Source of the DNA: Synergistaceae bacterium | GTDB lineage: Bacteria > Synergistota > Synergistia > Synergistales > Synergistaceae | Reading direction: 5' to 3' | Assembly: GCA_030523725.1 (NCBI GenBank) | Contig: JAUNHV010000005.1 | Coordinates: 1-43,322, forward strand | Length of the DNA: 43,322 nt | Shown here: one piece after another, positions 1 through 10,931 of the stretch | Numbering within the stretch: position 1 is the stretch's first letter | How the letters are laid out: every line of letters begins with the position of its first letter | Program-made: the position numbers and the translations under genes | The notes under the pieces: generated by a model | What the model saw: only the letters and a program-made list of their open reading frames with translations | Database searches by the model: none | Told to the model about the DNA's origin: nothing

Positions 1-352
1 ATTTGAAAAAATTTTGAAAAATATTGAAAAATATAGTTTTCGTAAAAACATGCCAAAAAATCTAAAATTATTTCACACACAATTGTACACATATGTACGT
101 GAGAGCGTAGGGCGTAGTGGCGTAGTAAGGTTCAAAATTAAATTGCCATATTTAATACTTCTTTACATTATAATTTTTTACATTTGTCACCTTCTCTACC
201 CTAGTATTTTTTTTAGGATTCTTATTGGACAAAAATGAGATACACGTAAGGTACATTATGTGTGAGATATAAAAATGTGATTGCATAATAAAAATTCTTA
301 TGCTAAAATACCACATCTTCAAAGTGAAGATAAAATGTTGCACAAAAATTTT
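1..352. other. AT-rich upstream region of hppA, no supported gene
   Basis: I see no convincing gene here. The open frame at 14-238 has no ribosome binding site and no recognisable domain. A short motif GCGTAGT/GCGTAGG occurs three times in tandem around 105-128. The stretch presumably holds the hppA promoter, but I cannot assign -35 and -10 boxes with confidence. Confidence 0.4.
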
Positions 353-365
353 AGGAGGCGTTTTT

Positions 366-2381
366 ATGATTACCCTTACATTACAAACAATGCTAATCAT
401 CATTGGATTAGTTGCTGTTGTGGCACTTGTGTATGCAGCATATGCTTCATACAGGATTAGTCGGGCTCCCGTGGATAATGCAAAAGTTGCTGAACTTTCA
501 AACATAATCCATGGTGGTGCTATGGCATTCCTCAAAAGAGAATATAAGGCAATTTTACCTTTTGCTGTTGTTGTTGCCATTCTTCTTTGCTGGAAGGTCT
601 CAACAGCTTCGGCAATTTGCTTTTTGGCCGGTGCTTTCTGTAGCGCAATAACAGGTTATATTGGCATGCAGATAGCCACAAGAGCGAACGGAAAAACAAG
701 CTGTGCTGCATTAAAGGGAATGAATAAAGCTTTAAACGTTGCATTTCTTGGTGGCAGTGTTATGGGAATGATCGTTGTAGGCGTCGGTTTACTCGGGGTT
801 GTAGTTGCTTTCCGTTTCACCTATAATACAGAGATAATCACTGCCTTTGGTTTTGGTGCAAGTGCTGTAGCACTTTTTGCACGTGTAGGTGGGGGTATTT
901 ACACAAAAGCTGCTGACGTCGGTGCTGATCTTGTCGGTAAAGTTGAAGCCGGCATTCCAGAAGATGATCCAAGAAACCCAGCCGTCATTGCTGACAATGT
1001 GGGGGATAATGTTGGTGACGTTGCTGGCATGGGCGCAGACCTATTTGAATCATATGTAAACTCCATTATAGCTGCAATTGCCGTTGGTGGCACAATCGCC
1101 GCAAACTTTGCAAGTAAGGGAGTTAAAGATGGTCTTGCAGTTTTCTACATATATCCCCTCGTTTTAGCAGCAGTTGGAATTTTGTCATCAATCTTAGGAA
1201 CATTCTTTGTCCGTGTTAAGGAAAATGGTAACGCAGCAAAGGCGCTAAGCACTGGTCTCGGTGCTACGGGACTTTTCATGATTGCTGGTTCCTTCATTGC
1301 AACAAAGTATCTGTTCCAGAGCCAGTACATTTTCTTCTGGGCAGTTCTTTCTGGTGTCATTGCAGGACTTCTAATTGGTGCTGTTACTGAGTTCTATACA
1401 TCGGCAGATTATCCAAGCGTAAAGGAAATTGCAAAAGCATCCACCTCTGGAACTGCAACAAATATTTTGGCTGGACTTGGGGTTGGTATGAAGTCTTGCG
1501 CTATCCCGGTTATTTTAGTTTGCGTTGCAATTTTTGTTGGAATGAAATTTGGTGGTCTATACGGAATTGCTTGTTCGGCAGTCGGTATGCTTTCGATCAC
1601 TGGTATGGCACTTGCAGTTGACGCCTATGGCCCAATAGCAGATAATGCTGGTGGTATTGCTGAAATGGCAGATTTGCCAGCTGAGGTTCGTAACATCACT
1701 GACCATCTTGATTCTGTCGGCAACACTACAGCAGCCGTTGGTAAAGGGCTCGCTATTGGTTCAGCTGCACTTACAGCAATTTCACTTTTCTGCACTTATG
1801 CTAATGCGACAAGACTTTCCTTTATTGATATCAAAGATTCAAATGTTATGATTGGTCTTTTCCTTGGAGGTCTCCTTCCATTTCTTTTCACAGCTCTTTC
1901 AATTCAGGCTGTTAGCCGTGCAGCTGACAAAATGATAGTTGAAGTTCGCCGTCAATTTAGGGAAATTCCTGGTCTTATGGCAGGGACAGCTAAACCAGAA
2001 TACGCACGTTGCGTAGATATTTCTACTGCGGCAGCACTTCGTGAGATGATTATTCCTGGGCTTATGGCAATTGCTGCACCTATTGTCGTTGGTTTTGGTC
2101 TAGGTGCTGAGGCACTCGGTGGGCTTCTTGCTGGTGCAATTATAACCGGCGTTATGCTTGCTATTTTTATGTCAAACTCAGGCGGTGCATGGGATAATGC
2201 TAAAAAATATGTAGAAGAAGGTAATTGTGGCGGCAAGGGCTCTCTTGCACACATAGCTGCAGTTGTTGGGGACACCGTTGGTGATCCATTTAAGGATACT
2301 GCTGGACCTGCTTTGAATATTTTAATTAAGCTTATGACAGTTGTTGCGACAGTTTGCGCACCACTCATTATTGCACTATAA
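366..2381 (+). CDS. hppA: K+-dependent membrane-bound pyrophosphatase (ion pump)
   Basis: Integral membrane pyrophosphatase that couples PPi hydrolysis to H+ or Na+ export. It is 671 residues and hydrophobic throughout, as usual for the family. The substrate motif [11 protein letters not shown] starts at residue 184 and is followed by the acidic DNVGDNVGD stretch; the C-terminal [10 protein letters not shown] motif is also present. At GNTTAA (452-457) the discriminating position is Ala456 rather than Lys, the signature of the K+-dependent subfamily. Whether it pumps H+ or Na+ cannot be read with confidence. The start at 366 follows AGGAGG (353-358) with a 7-base spacer; an in-frame ATG at 300 would add 22 residues but has no such site. 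The gene stands alone, with a terminator at 2408. Confidence 0.95.
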   Translation: MITLTLQTMLIIIGLVAVVALVYAAYASYRISRAPVDNAKVAELSNIIHGGAMAFLKREYKAILPFAVVVAILLCWKVSTASAICFLAGAFCSAITGYIGMQIATRANGKTSCAALKGMNKALNVAFLGGSVMGMIVVGVGLLGVVVAFRFTYNTEIITAFGFGASAVALFARVGGGIYTKAADVGADLVGKVEAGIPEDDPRNPAVIADNVGDNVGDVAGMGADLFESYVNSIIAAIAVGGTIAANFASKGVKDGLAVFYIYPLVLAAVGILSSILGTFFVRVKENGNAAKALSTGLGATGLFMIAGSFIATKYLFQSQYIFFWAVLSGVIAGLLIGAVTEFYTSADYPSVKEIAKASTSGTATNILAGLGVGMKSCAIPVILVCVAIFVGMKFGGLYGIACSAVGMLSITGMALAVDAYGPIADNAGGIAEMADLPAEVRNITDHLDSVGNTTAAVGKGLAIGSAALTAISLFCTYANATRLSFIDIKDSNVMIGLFLGGLLPFLFTALSIQAVSRAADKMIVEVRRQFREIPGLMAGTAKPEYARCVDISTAAALREMIIPGLMAIAAPIVVGFGLGAEALGGLLAGAIITGVMLAIFMSNSGGAWDNAKKYVEEGNCGGKGSLAHIAAVVGDTVGDPFKDTAGPALNILIKLMTVVATVCAPLIIAL

Positions 2382-2407
2382 ATTTAGCTCAATATAAAAA
2401 CTTGTTT

Positions 2408-2445
2408 ATCAGGGGAAGAAGGCTTGTCTCTCTCCCCCTGATTTT
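2408..2445 (+). terminator. Terminator after hppA
   Basis: ATCAGGGG pairs with CCCCTGAT across a 19-base loop, followed by a short T run. It ends only 12 bases before the dnaG start codon. Confidence 0.7.
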
Positions 2446-2457
2446 GTCGTTTATAGC

Positions 2458-4167
2458 ATGGATACTGTTAGTGACATTACATCACGACTTGACTTGGTAA
2501 CCTTTGTAGGTAGCTATGTTAAGTTAATAAAAAGAGGCAAAAATTATTTTTGTTGTTGTCCGTTTCACAACGAAAAAACGCCTTCTCTTTCTGTATCACC
2601 AGATAAACAAACCTGGCATTGCTTTGGTTGTGGTAAGGGTGGAGATATTATCACCTTTTGTATGGAAATAGAACACCTTGATTTCAAGGAGGCTTTGGAA
2701 AAACTTGCAGAGTTGGCTGGTGTTACACTTGAACGATACCAAAAACATTTTACTCCTAACAAAGATCTGTTACTTGAAGCAGAGAATTTCTTTGCTAAAC
2801 AAATTTCTCTTGTCTCTGCAAAAGTTGCACAGGAGTATTTAGCCAAAAGGTTTCTTTCACTCGACGATGCACGGCGTTTTAATGTAGGTTACTCTCCTGC
2901 GTCTTGGGATGCTCTTGTACGCCATTTTGCGGAGTTAGGGATTTCCCCTGACGTTCTTGTCTCTCATGGCCTTGCCAACAAAAACAGCAGGGGTGGTTTT
3001 TACGACAGATTTCGTGGTCGGCTGATGTTTTCCATACGCAATAATGTTGGACGCATTGTCGGGTTTGGTGGCAGAATTCTTGATGGTGACGAAGCTAAGT
3101 ATGTTAATAGCCCCGAGAGCACACTTTACAACAAAAGACATATTCTTTATATGCTTGATAAAGCTAAAACTTCTATAAGAGAGCGTAATTATTGTATCCT
3201 TGTTGAAGGTTATATGGACGCAATACGTTGCCACATAGCTGGTTTTACAAATACCGTAGCTAGTTGTGGAACAGCTCTTACCCAAGAGCAGGCTGCTTTG
3301 ATAAAGCGCCTCACTAATCGTTGTATCGTTTGTTATGATAGCGACAAAGCCGGACAAGAGGCAGCTTTACGAGCAATGTATCTTTTGCAAGAAGAAGGAA
3401 TTACACCTAGACGCGTAATAATTCAAAGTGCAAAAGATCCAGACGAACTCTTGTTAGAAGATGGTGGTGCAGAGAAATTTAAGCTAAGTTTAAAGAATGC
3501 TATGCCTTTACCTATTTTTCATGCTCATCTCAGAGAAACAGATTTATTAGATGAAGCAACGAAAGACGAAGCACTTGCCGACCTTGTTGTGGGGCTCGCC
3601 AGGCTTTCGCCATTTGACTTTAGGAGTTATAAAGACAGTGTGTCAAAGATATTAGGGCTTTATTCCCATGATCTGCAGAGCATGGTTGATCGTGCGAGAA
3701 ACAGTGCAGAGAAACGAAGTGATCCATGTGCCTTTGTAACACCAACTGGTCATATTGACCCATTAAAAAAATTAGAATCTATGCTACTTGCTGTTATTTG
3801 GCAAGAGCCTACTCTTTTGAGCAAAATTAGCCCAGATGAGATAATGCTTTATGTGGAAGATCAGGATATTCAAAATATCCTCTTCGCCTTGTCTGACGGG
3901 GTAACCAAGGAAAAACTTGAAGAAGAATGGCTTCTCAGAGGAGAAATCCGTCCTACTCAGCTTATTTCGGCCGGAAATGGTTACCTTGCACTAGGTTTTG
4001 AGGGGATTTCACTTGAAAGAATTTTACACGACATAAAAGTACAAAATATTAAACTTCACTATGATTTGCTAAACAAAAAAGCTAAAGATGGTTCTATTAC
4101 AGATGATGAATATAAGGATCTGTTGATGTATGGTTCCATTTTAAAGGGACGCAATCCTAGAAAATAG
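2458..4167 (+). CDS. dnaG: DNA primase DnaG
   Basis: Synthesises RNA primers at the replication fork. At 569 residues it is near the usual bacterial length. The CHC2 zinc finger is visible as Cys34, His37, Cys55 and Cys58 ([10 protein letters not shown] ... CFGCGKGG). The TOPRIM domain carries EGYMD from residue 250 and, further on, DSDKAG, the acidic metal-binding residues. A helicase-binding C-terminal region follows. It sits directly upstream of rpoD, the classic macromolecular synthesis operon order. Oddly, no Shine-Dalgarno precedes the ATG, which lies just after the hppA terminator, and the N-terminus seems a few residues shorter than typical primases. A non-ATG start slightly upstream is possible. 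Confidence 0.95.
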   Translation: MDTVSDITSRLDLVTFVGSYVKLIKRGKNYFCCCPFHNEKTPSLSVSPDKQTWHCFGCGKGGDIITFCMEIEHLDFKEALEKLAELAGVTLERYQKHFTPNKDLLLEAENFFAKQISLVSAKVAQEYLAKRFLSLDDARRFNVGYSPASWDALVRHFAELGISPDVLVSHGLANKNSRGGFYDRFRGRLMFSIRNNVGRIVGFGGRILDGDEAKYVNSPESTLYNKRHILYMLDKAKTSIRERNYCILVEGYMDAIRCHIAGFTNTVASCGTALTQEQAALIKRLTNRCIVCYDSDKAGQEAALRAMYLLQEEGITPRRVIIQSAKDPDELLLEDGGAEKFKLSLKNAMPLPIFHAHLRETDLLDEATKDEALADLVVGLARLSPFDFRSYKDSVSKILGLYSHDLQSMVDRARNSAEKRSDPCAFVTPTGHIDPLKKLESMLLAVIWQEPTLLSKISPDEIMLYVEDQDIQNILFALSDGVTKEKLEEEWLLRGEIRPTQLISAGNGYLALGFEGISLERILHDIKVQNIKLHYDLLNKKAKDGSITDDEYKDLLMYGSILKGRNPRK

Positions 4168-4204
4168 AAAGTTCGTTTGTAGTACTATTAGGAGGTTTTG
4201 CTGT

Positions 4205-5902
4205 ATGAGTGAAGAAATTTTAGAAAAACAGCAAGAGGAAACAAAAAACACAGAAGTTAAACAAAAGTCCAGAAGAGGCAGAAAGAAAAAGACAGCCTTG
4301 GTCGTACCAGAAGCAGTAGATGAAGTAAAGGAAGATGAGCTAAGTGCAGGAGATATGACTGATTCTAACATTGGAGAATCTACAGATGAAATTTCCATTG
4401 AGGACATTAATCCAACACCTGAAGAACTTGTAGAAGTTGAATCTGAGGTAGTAGCAGTGGCTGATGAGCTTCCCATTACAGCAGATGATATAGACAGTGA
4501 CAATGACACAAACGATGATGCTACTAGCCTTGAAGAAGAAGATGATGACGATGAATATGAAGAGAGCGATAGTGCAGCCGCCCAAACTGCTCAAGGAAGT
4601 CTCGATGATGACGATTATGTAGCTTACATAGGCATAATTAGAGAATTGCTTCACAAAGGTAAGGAAAAGGGGTATTTGTCCTTTGATGACATTGAGAAAA
4701 AAATTCCAAAGCAAATTATAAATACGGAAATTCTTGATAACATCTATTCAATGATAACAGAAATGGGAATAGATGTTATAGAAGATCAGCAAGCTGTAAA
4801 CGATGGCTCTGATGTACAAAAATCAGAAGACGAAGCTGATATGGATGATATCTCCCTCTCCGACCCTGTGCGTATGTATTTGCGCGAAATAGGGCGCATA
4901 CCTCTTTTAACAATGGATGATGAAGTCCGCCTTGCTAAGGGAATAGCTGAAACCAAGGAAGCAGTAAGAGCAAAATATGAAGTGGAGATGGTAAACTTCT
5001 TCACTGAGCAAAAAAGAGAAGAAATTTATGAAAAATTGAAAGCAAGTGAGAAACGTCCATTAACCAATGACGTCCTTTTAGAGATCAATGGGAAGGTTCA
5101 GGAAACACTTCAAGATGAAGCAGCACAAAAAGAAATATCCAAGAATGTACATAAAGCCCTTGAATTCAAGCGTGACAAGAAGTATGACCACAAACTATTA
5201 GAAGCAAACCTTCGCCTTGTTGTTTCTATAGCAAAAAAATATATAGGTAGAGGCTTAAGCTTTTTGGATCTTATTCAGGAAGGCAATCTAGGCCTTATCA
5301 AGGCAGTTGACAAGTTTGATTATAACAAAGGCTTCAAGTTTAGTACCTATGCTACGTGGTGGATACGCCAAGCAATAACCCGTGCAATTGCAGACCAGGC
5401 ACGTACAATTAGAATTCCGGTTCACATGGTAGAAACCATCAATAAACTTATTCGTGCATCACGTGCTCTTGTTCAGGAGCTTGGTCGTGAACCTACGTCC
5501 AGTGAAATTGCAGAAAAGATGGGGCTTTCTCGCGAAAAGGTTGAGGACATTCAAAAAATTGCTCAGGAGCCAGTCAGTCTTGAAAAACCAATTGGCGAAG
5601 AAGAAGACAGCCAACTTGGAGACTTTTTGGAAGATAAAGATCTTCCAAACCCAGAAGAAGCAACAGCAAGGACTATTCTGCGTGAGCAACTTGAGGAAAT
5701 GTTAAATGGCATTTCAGAACGTGAAAGAGATGTTTTAAGAAAACGTTACTGCCTTGAAAATGGCAAACAACAAACACTGGAGGAAGTTGGACACCACTTC
5801 GGCGTTACAAGAGAGCGTATTCGCCAAATTGAAGGAAAAGCTCTTCGCAAACTTCGTCATCCAAGTAAGGCAAGGCGCTTGAAAGATTTCTTGCCATCAT
5901 GA
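4205..5902 (+). CDS. rpoD: Primary sigma factor RpoD (sigma-70/SigA)
   Basis: Housekeeping sigma subunit of RNA polymerase, 565 residues. The N-terminal ~130 residues are very acidic and low in complexity (runs of Asp/Glu). A region-1.1-like segment follows, then region 1.2 ([16 protein letters not shown]). Region 2 contains [16 protein letters not shown] and [13 protein letters not shown]. Regions 3 and 4 end with the helix-turn-helix [20 protein letters not shown], typical of group 1 sigma factors. AGGAGG lies 8-9 bases before the ATG. It is 37 bases after dnaG with no terminator between, so the two are probably co-transcribed; its stop overlaps the rqcP start by 4 bases. Confidence 0.97.
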   Translation: MSEEILEKQQEETKNTEVKQKSRRGRKKKTALVVPEAVDEVKEDELSAGDMTDSNIGESTDEISIEDINPTPEELVEVESEVVAVADELPITADDIDSDNDTNDDATSLEEEDDDDEYEESDSAAAQTAQGSLDDDDYVAYIGIIRELLHKGKEKGYLSFDDIEKKIPKQIINTEILDNIYSMITEMGIDVIEDQQAVNDGSDVQKSEDEADMDDISLSDPVRMYLREIGRIPLLTMDDEVRLAKGIAETKEAVRAKYEVEMVNFFTEQKREEIYEKLKASEKRPLTNDVLLEINGKVQETLQDEAAQKEISKNVHKALEFKRDKKYDHKLLEANLRLVVSIAKKYIGRGLSFLDLIQEGNLGLIKAVDKFDYNKGFKFSTYATWWIRQAITRAIADQARTIRIPVHMVETINKLIRASRALVQELGREPTSSEIAEKMGLSREKVEDIQKIAQEPVSLEKPIGEEEDSQLGDFLEDKDLPNPEEATARTILREQLEEMLNGISERERDVLRKRYCLENGKQQTLEEVGHHFGVTRERIRQIEGKALRKLRHPSKARRLKDFLPS

Positions 5903-6165
5903 TTAGACTTGATAAATTTTTGAAATTAAGCCACCTTGTAAAAAGGCGAACCGTAGCACAAGAGATGCTAGAGGTTGGTGCAATAAAGCTCAATGGAAGG
6001 GTAGTAAAACCTTCTAAAGAGGTAAAAGAAGATGATGTCGTTGAGATTGGCTACGCAAAAAAAATCTTAACTATCAAAGTAATAACCGCAGATGAATTTC
6101 TCTTAAAACGAAAAACTGAAGCTTATGAGGTAATGAGCGAAAAATTGGTCGAGGTAAATATATAG
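5899..6165 (+). CDS. rqcP: RqcP-like S4-domain RNA-binding protein
   Basis: Small 88-residue protein that is essentially one S4 RNA-binding domain ([20 protein letters not shown], then [15 protein letters not shown]). Length and sequence pattern match RqcP/YabO of Bacillus, which works with RqcH on stalled 50S subunits during Ala-tailing. That function is family knowledge; only the fold is visible here. The start ATG overlaps the rpoD stop (ATGA), suggesting translational coupling. Confidence 0.8.
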   Translation: MIRLDKFLKLSHLVKRRTVAQEMLEVGAIKLNGRVVKPSKEVKEDDVVEIGYAKKILTIKVITADEFLLKRKTEAYEVMSEKLVEVNI

Positions 6166-6205
6166 CATGCAAAAAAACTGAAGAAAGGTAAAAACATAAA
6201 AGACT

Positions 6206-6233
6206 TTGAAAATCCTACAATATGTGTTAAAAT
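6206..6233 (+). promoter_or_regulatory. Putative promoter for yajC-secD-secF
   Basis: TTGAAA (6206-6211), a 16-base spacer and TAAAAT (6228-6233), 37 bases before yajC. Good match to a sigma-70 promoter. Confidence 0.55.
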
Positions 6234-6270
6234 GCCAAGTCGTTAAATAAAAAAGATTGGAGGAATTGCA

Positions 6271-6711
6271 ATGCAAAAACAGGCAGGACAAGGCGGTATC
6301 ATGGGGATGATGATGCCACTGGCCATATTTATAGTAATCTTTTATTTCTTAATCTTAAGACCACAGAAAAAACGTCAGCAAGAACATGACAAGTTGGTCT
6401 CCAATATCAAGCCAGGTGATACAGTCGTTACAGCAGGTGGCTTTTATGGTAAAGTACATGATGTGCTTGACGATAGCTATATCATTGAACTTGATCAAAA
6501 CGTTAAGGCACGTATTCTGAAGTCTTCTATTTCGAGCAAGATTTTTACTGACAACTCTGTTGAGCCTAAGAAAAAGAAAAAGAGAAAACGCCCCATAGCG
6601 TCAGAGCAGGCGGTGAAAGCTGCTTCACCCACGGTAACCCCAACAACACCACAAGCAGAACAAGCACCCCAACCTGTTACTGACGATCAAAACGCAAAAG
6701 AGCAAAAATAA
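6271..6711 (+). CDS. yajC: Preprotein translocase subunit YajC
   Basis: Accessory subunit of the SecDF-YajC complex. It is 146 residues: one membrane segment near residues 10-30 ending in FYFLILRPQKKRQQEH, followed by the YajC cytoplasmic core (NIKPGDTVVTAGGFYGKV). The C-terminal ~50 residues are unusual: a Lys/Arg block (KKKKKRKRP) and a Pro/Thr/Gln-rich tail, longer than the ~100-residue typical YajC. GGAGG precedes the ATG. secD follows after 72 bases. Confidence 0.93.
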   Translation: MQKQAGQGGIMGMMMPLAIFIVIFYFLILRPQKKRQQEHDKLVSNIKPGDTVVTAGGFYGKVHDVLDDSYIIELDQNVKARILKSSISSKIFTDNSVEPKKKKKRKRPIASEQAVKAASPTVTPTTPQAEQAPQPVTDDQNAKEQK

Positions 6712-6783
6712 TCTTAAAAGACACTGTTTTATTGTGCCCTTTATTGATTTTTTGAAAAAATAATATGAATGGAGAGATAAGAT

Positions 6784-8163
6784 ATGCTAAAAAAGGACAA
6801 AATTCGTCTTGGCATAGTGTTTGCAACTGCTATTATTTCCATCCTAATAGTTTTCCCTATCGGTAACAGATTACATTTAGGGCTTGACTTAAAGGGTGGA
6901 GTTCACATCGTTTTGCAAGCAAAAGGAACACAAGACAATCCTGTAAACAATGAGAGTATTGAACGGCTTTTGGCAATTTTACGCAATAGAATTGACCAAT
7001 ATGGTATTGCTGAGCCTGTGTTACAACGTGAAGGTTCTGATCGTGTTGCGGTTGATCTCCCTGGCATGGAAGATCCAGATGCTGCACTTGAGTTGATTGG
7101 CAAAACTGCTGTTCTTGAGTTTCGTGAAGTACTTGGTGAGACACCAAAAGTTCCTGAACCACCAAAGCGTGAAGAGTATAATGATGATACACAGTATGCT
7201 GCAGCAATGAAACGCTATGCAATTTTGAAATCTGATGCTGAAGCAGAAATTAAGAAATTACAGAACTCTGTAGCTAACATGGAAAATCTCATCATAGCAA
7301 AAAATGAAAATGGCGGAGCAAATCTATTAGGTCCAGTCCTCGTTTCAGGTGGCGATCTTACCGAAGCGGCAACAACGTATGACCAATTTGGAAAGGCGGC
7401 CGTCTCCTTAAAGTTTAACTCACTTGGTGCAAGACTATTTGATGAGGCTACAGCAAAGAACATTGGCAAGCAGATTGCAATTGTGCTTGACGGTACAGTC
7501 ATTTCTGCCCCTGTTGTACAGCAACGTATTTCTGGCGGTTCAGCGCAGATTACTGGGAACTTTACAACACAAGAGGCAGGGCGTCTTGCAATTATGCTTA
7601 AGGCAGGTGCACTTCCTGTTAATGTTGAAGTTTTGGAAAACAGAGCAGTTGGTCCAACCTTGGGGCAGGATTCAATTCAATCTGGTATTACATCAGGCCT
7701 TTGGGGTGCTGGACTTGTATTCTTATTTATGCTTGTTTTCTACGGTTTGCTGGGCATTGCCGCAGACATAGCTCTTGCAGTTGCAATCCTGCTTATCTTA
7801 GCAGCTATTATTGTTTTAGGTTCAACTCTTACCCTACCAGGTATTGGAGGTCTTATCCTCACAATTGGAATGGCAGTTGATGGTAATGTTTTAATTTATG
7901 AGAGAGTTAAAGAAGAGCTACGTGCTGGGGTAACAAAATATGCAGCGCTTGACGCGGGATTCAAGAAAGCACTTACCGTTATTTTGGACTCTAACATAAC
8001 AACTCTAATTGCTGCTGCAATCCTTTTCTATTTTGGCAGTGGTCCTGTGCGTGGTTTTGCTGTAACTCTTAGTGTTGGTGTTATTGCATCTGTTTTTTGC
8101 AATATTGTTGTCACAAGAGCTGTGCTTAGTTTGCTCATGGGCAAGAAGAAAACTGGCAAATAG
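6784..8163 (+). CDS. secD: Protein translocase subunit SecD
   Basis: Membrane partner of SecF that uses the ion gradient to pull translocating proteins. 459 residues. One N-terminal membrane segment is followed by GLDLKGGVHIVLQ, the diagnostic SecD motif. A periplasmic P1 region comes next, and five C-terminal membrane helices include DGNVLIYERVKEELRAG. GGAGAG lies upstream of the ATG. secF starts 12 bases after the stop. Confidence 0.96.
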   Translation: MLKKDKIRLGIVFATAIISILIVFPIGNRLHLGLDLKGGVHIVLQAKGTQDNPVNNESIERLLAILRNRIDQYGIAEPVLQREGSDRVAVDLPGMEDPDAALELIGKTAVLEFREVLGETPKVPEPPKREEYNDDTQYAAAMKRYAILKSDAEAEIKKLQNSVANMENLIIAKNENGGANLLGPVLVSGGDLTEAATTYDQFGKAAVSLKFNSLGARLFDEATAKNIGKQIAIVLDGTVISAPVVQQRISGGSAQITGNFTTQEAGRLAIMLKAGALPVNVEVLENRAVGPTLGQDSIQSGITSGLWGAGLVFLFMLVFYGLLGIAADIALAVAILLILAAIIVLGSTLTLPGIGGLILTIGMAVDGNVLIYERVKEELRAGVTKYAALDAGFKKALTVILDSNITTLIAAAILFYFGSGPVRGFAVTLSVGVIASVFCNIVVTRAVLSLLMGKKKTGK

Positions 8164-8175
8164 GAGGCACTTGAC

Positions 8176-9066
8176 ATGTTATTTAAAAACATTAATAACG
8201 CAAATATACAGTTTATAAAAAATAAAAACCTATTCATAGCTATTTCAGCAGCTTTTGTTATTTGCTCTCTTGCTTTACTCTTCACAAAGGGATTGAACCT
8301 TGGTGTCGATTTCACTGGCGGAACGGTTTTGAAGGTAAAGTTTGCTGAGCCAGTTGAAGTGGCAAAGGTAAGAGATGCACTTTCCACAATCAATCAGGGC
8401 AGCGCAACCATCCAGACATTTGAAAACGGAGATATTATGCTTCGTTTCCAGGGTGATACAGAAGAGCTTTTGACGAGTGTTCGCCAGACTTTATTACAAC
8501 AGGTTGGAAAATACGAAGTTCGTAGTGTTGATAAGATAGGTCCAGTTGTAGGTAGCGAATTAAGAAATCAAGCAGCTACCGCATTGCTCCTCGCACTGGT
8601 TGGAATTTTGATTTATATAGCAATTCGTTTCCAGTTCCGTTTTGGAGCAGTCGCAATTATCGCCCTTGCACACGACGTAATTGTTATGCTTGGTGCCTAT
8701 AGCCTTACTGGCAAAGAAATCTCAACCACGTTTATTGCAGCAATTTTAACAATTGCAGGTTACTCAATAAATAACTCAATTGTTATTTTGGATAGAATCC
8801 GTGAAAATTGGCGACAGTTAAGAGCAAAAGGAATTGCACTTGTTGTAAATGAGTCAATTAACATGTCTCTTTCTCGCACACTCTACACTTCATTGACAAC
8901 TCTATTTCCAGTGCTTACCATGTACTTTTTTGGTGGCGAGGTAATTGGAAACTTTGCATTTGCTTTCCTCATTGGCATTGTCGCGGGAACATTTAGCTCT
9001 ATTTGCCTTGTCGGTTCGTTACTTGTCCTCTCATACGAGAAAAAAATGGGGACGAATAAGAAATAA
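8176..9066 (+). CDS. secF: Protein translocase subunit SecF
   Basis: Second RND-like subunit of SecDF, 296 residues. GLNLGVDFTGGT near the N-terminus is the SecF signature. SINNSIVILDRIRENWR is the conserved helix shared with SecD, and about six membrane segments are seen. AGGAGG starts immediately after the secD stop. The operon ends at the strong hairpin at 9095. Confidence 0.96.
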   Translation: MLFKNINNANIQFIKNKNLFIAISAAFVICSLALLFTKGLNLGVDFTGGTVLKVKFAEPVEVAKVRDALSTINQGSATIQTFENGDIMLRFQGDTEELLTSVRQTLLQQVGKYEVRSVDKIGPVVGSELRNQAATALLLALVGILIYIAIRFQFRFGAVAIIALAHDVIVMLGAYSLTGKEISTTFIAAILTIAGYSINNSIVILDRIRENWRQLRAKGIALVVNESINMSLSRTLYTSLTTLFPVLTMYFFGGEVIGNFAFAFLIGIVAGTFSSICLVGSLLVLSYEKKMGTNKK

Positions 9067-9094
9067 CAAATAATTAAGATCATATTGAGATTAT

Positions 9095-9129
9095 AAAAAA
9101 GCCAACGTCACATGACGTTGGCTTTTTTA
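9095..9129 (+). terminator. Terminator after secF
   Basis: Perfect GCCAACGTCA stem with its complement, flanked by A and T runs, so it could work on either strand. It closes the yajC-secD-secF operon. Confidence 0.9.
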
Positions 9130-9435
9130 TATGCGAAGAAAAAGCTAATGGACCACATAAAAAACGTTAAATCAAGCAGCTATAATGATTTTCGTTACAA
9201 CAAGATTAGTGTCATGTTACTGCGCTTATTCTTAAAACAGTAACGGCAACTGAGTCTTTCTAGCACTACGTTTGCGAGCGATAATTTGAGCTATCACACT
9301 TTCACACTGTAATCTCCACGTAGCCTCATCCTAAATCTTATCTGACTTGTCTGATAGGATAATATTAACTACAACTCCACCTGAACCTCAAAAACATATA
9401 TATTGAATGTGTGATACAAATCCATGAAGAGATAA
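9130..9435. other. Intergenic region between secF and the MFS gene, nothing recognised
   Basis: About 300 bases between two terminators of converging genes. I see no supported ORF and no known RNA. A short imperfect hairpin (TATCTGAC / GTCTGATA) lies near 9340-9357. Confidence 0.4.
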
Positions 9436-9476
9436 TAAAAAAGACAGCTACGCAGCAAAGCGCAACTGTCTTTTTG
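9436..9476 (-). terminator. Terminator after the MFS gene
   Basis: GACAG pairs with CTGTC around an imperfect GCGC/GCGT inner stem. T runs on both strands make it usable either way. Confidence 0.6.
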
Positions 9477-9509
9477 TTAATTCACTTAATTATTATAATT
9501 AATTACAAA

Positions 9510-10775
9510 CTAAGCCTTCTTAAATATATGTCTGCAGAATGCACAGAGGATTATGATAAATGCTGCATAACCAAGGATTGCAACATCACCAAATGCCTCA
9601 TATAGCTTTGCATAGGTGACGTTCGTAACAAACCAACCCAAGTCATAGCTCAAGAGAACTGCCACGTTTGCTTTTGGTAACAAATTCTTTGGAGACAAAT
9701 CTGTAATGAGCTGGACATATGCAGGGAAGGCAAAGCCAAGTGCAATACCAAATAGAAAACCTACAATTGGAAATACCACTGGTGCAATTGCATTTGGTGT
9801 CTGTGATAAAATAATGATACAAGTTGCTAACCCTATGGATGAAATCGGTAAAACACTCTTCAAACTCCACCGTTTTACTGCCGGCAATGTAGCAAGGAAA
9901 CGAGTAAAGATACCACCAACAGAAAGCATAATCATGTAAAGGCTGGAGTCAGTGCCGTGCTTTTGAGCGAGATCTGAGACAGAGCCAGACATACCATCAG
10001 CTAGGGACATGAAGAGCGTTGCAAAGCAGAGGACAACCAATACCTTTGTCGCAAAGAGATCTTTCCAAGAGCCCCATTTGATTTCCTGTGCAGGTGCGGG
10101 GTTGGCAGAGTCTGTTTTCGTGGACATCTTAGGTGTTTTCAAAAGCAACACAAAGATGATCGAGATAATAGAAGTCACCGGACCAATTGCCAAGTAGTAC
10201 ACGGAACCAGCAAGACGATCGGAAAGGCTGGTGAAGTAGTTTGCCAAAGGAATAACTGAAGACATTGAAAGAAATCCTGCTAAAGTAACAAAGCCTGTTG
10301 CCGGCGCTCTCGTCTCATCTGTTGTTGAATAGCTTAATGCAACGAACAAACCAACCATGTAGAGACTATAGCTAAAGCCAGCCAAGATACGGCAAACTAT
10401 CAGTAAGTTACCATAGGCTTGGGGCGAGAGGCAAGAAAGAACGTGTCCAGCCTCGATAACTCCATTGTAAACTCCATTACTGGAAATATCAAGCCAGCAG
10501 AGGTAACCAAAAGCAGAGCAAGAAATGAGTGCTACAAAGCAAGCAATAAGCATTGATGTTTTAATACCAATGCGCTCAATAATTGAGCCGGAAAGCGGGC
10601 GAGAAATTGCAACTGCAACAAAGTAAATTGCAAAAAGCATCGCACCAACACTAAGCAAACCTCCAAACGTCTGCGAGTATGCTGAGAATACGTAATAAGA
10701 GTTGTGCATACAAAGCATGAAGTAGTTTGCGAAGAACAAGATGATAACGTTGTAATACTTCTTGAAGAAATCCAT
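9510..10775 (-). CDS. MFS transporter, substrate unknown
   Basis: A 421-residue protein that is hydrophobic almost throughout, consistent with 12 membrane helices. RPLSGSIIERIG after the second helix is a motif-A-like MFS loop, and a central hydrophilic loop (around KTPKMSTKTDSANPAP) separates two six-helix halves. Nothing in the sequence identifies the cargo. AGGAGG lies 8 bases before the ATG. The leader contains a perfect short hairpin (10801-10820). The gene is transcribed alone. Confidence 0.85.
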   Translation of the reverse strand: MDFFKKYYNVIILFFANYFMLCMHNSYYVFSAYSQTFGGLLSVGAMLFAIYFVAVAISRPLSGSIIERIGIKTSMLIACFVALISCSAFGYLCWLDISSNGVYNGVIEAGHVLSCLSPQAYGNLLIVCRILAGFSYSLYMVGLFVALSYSTTDETRAPATGFVTLAGFLSMSSVIPLANYFTSLSDRLAGSVYYLAIGPVTSIISIIFVLLLKTPKMSTKTDSANPAPAQEIKWGSWKDLFATKVLVVLCFATLFMSLADGMSGSVSDLAQKHGTDSSLYMIMLSVGGIFTRFLATLPAVKRWSLKSVLPISSIGLATCIIILSQTPNAIAPVVFPIVGFLFGIALGFAFPAYVQLITDLSPKNLLPKANVAVLLSYDLGWFVTNVTYAKLYEAFGDVAILGYAAFIIILCAFCRHIFKKA

Positions 10776-10800
10776 GAATAGTGCCTCCTAAATTTTTTTT

Positions 10801-10820
10801 GTTTTGGTTGCTACCAAAAC
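10801..10820 (-). promoter_or_regulatory. Perfect hairpin in the MFS gene leader
   Basis: GTTTTGGT and ACCAAAAC form a perfect 8-bp inverted repeat around a 4-base loop. It lies just downstream of a TATAAT-like sequence and about 20 bases upstream of the ribosome binding site. It could be a repressor operator or an RNA structure; I cannot tell which. Confidence 0.4.
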
Positions 10821-10871
10821 CACACTAGGTGATATTTTATAATATAAAAAAAAAAAAGTCTAGTTTTTCAT

Positions 10872-10906
10872 AAAAAAAATCAGCGAAAAAAAATTTTTTC
10901 GCTGAT
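10872..10906 (-). terminator. Terminator after trmB
   Basis: ATCAGCGAAAAAA pairs with TTTTTTCGCTGAT; on the minus strand a run of eight T follows. It ends the rsmA-trmB transcript. Confidence 0.85.
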
Positions 10907-10931
10907 CTATAAATAGCATCAAACAATAGGG

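Noticed and set aside
14-238. 74-codon ORF at the left edge
   Set aside because: No ribosome binding site and no family pattern; a chance frame in AT-rich DNA.
9411-9605. 64-codon plus-strand ORF between secF and the MFS gene
   Set aside because: Spans a terminator and the antisense end of the MFS gene; no ribosome binding site.
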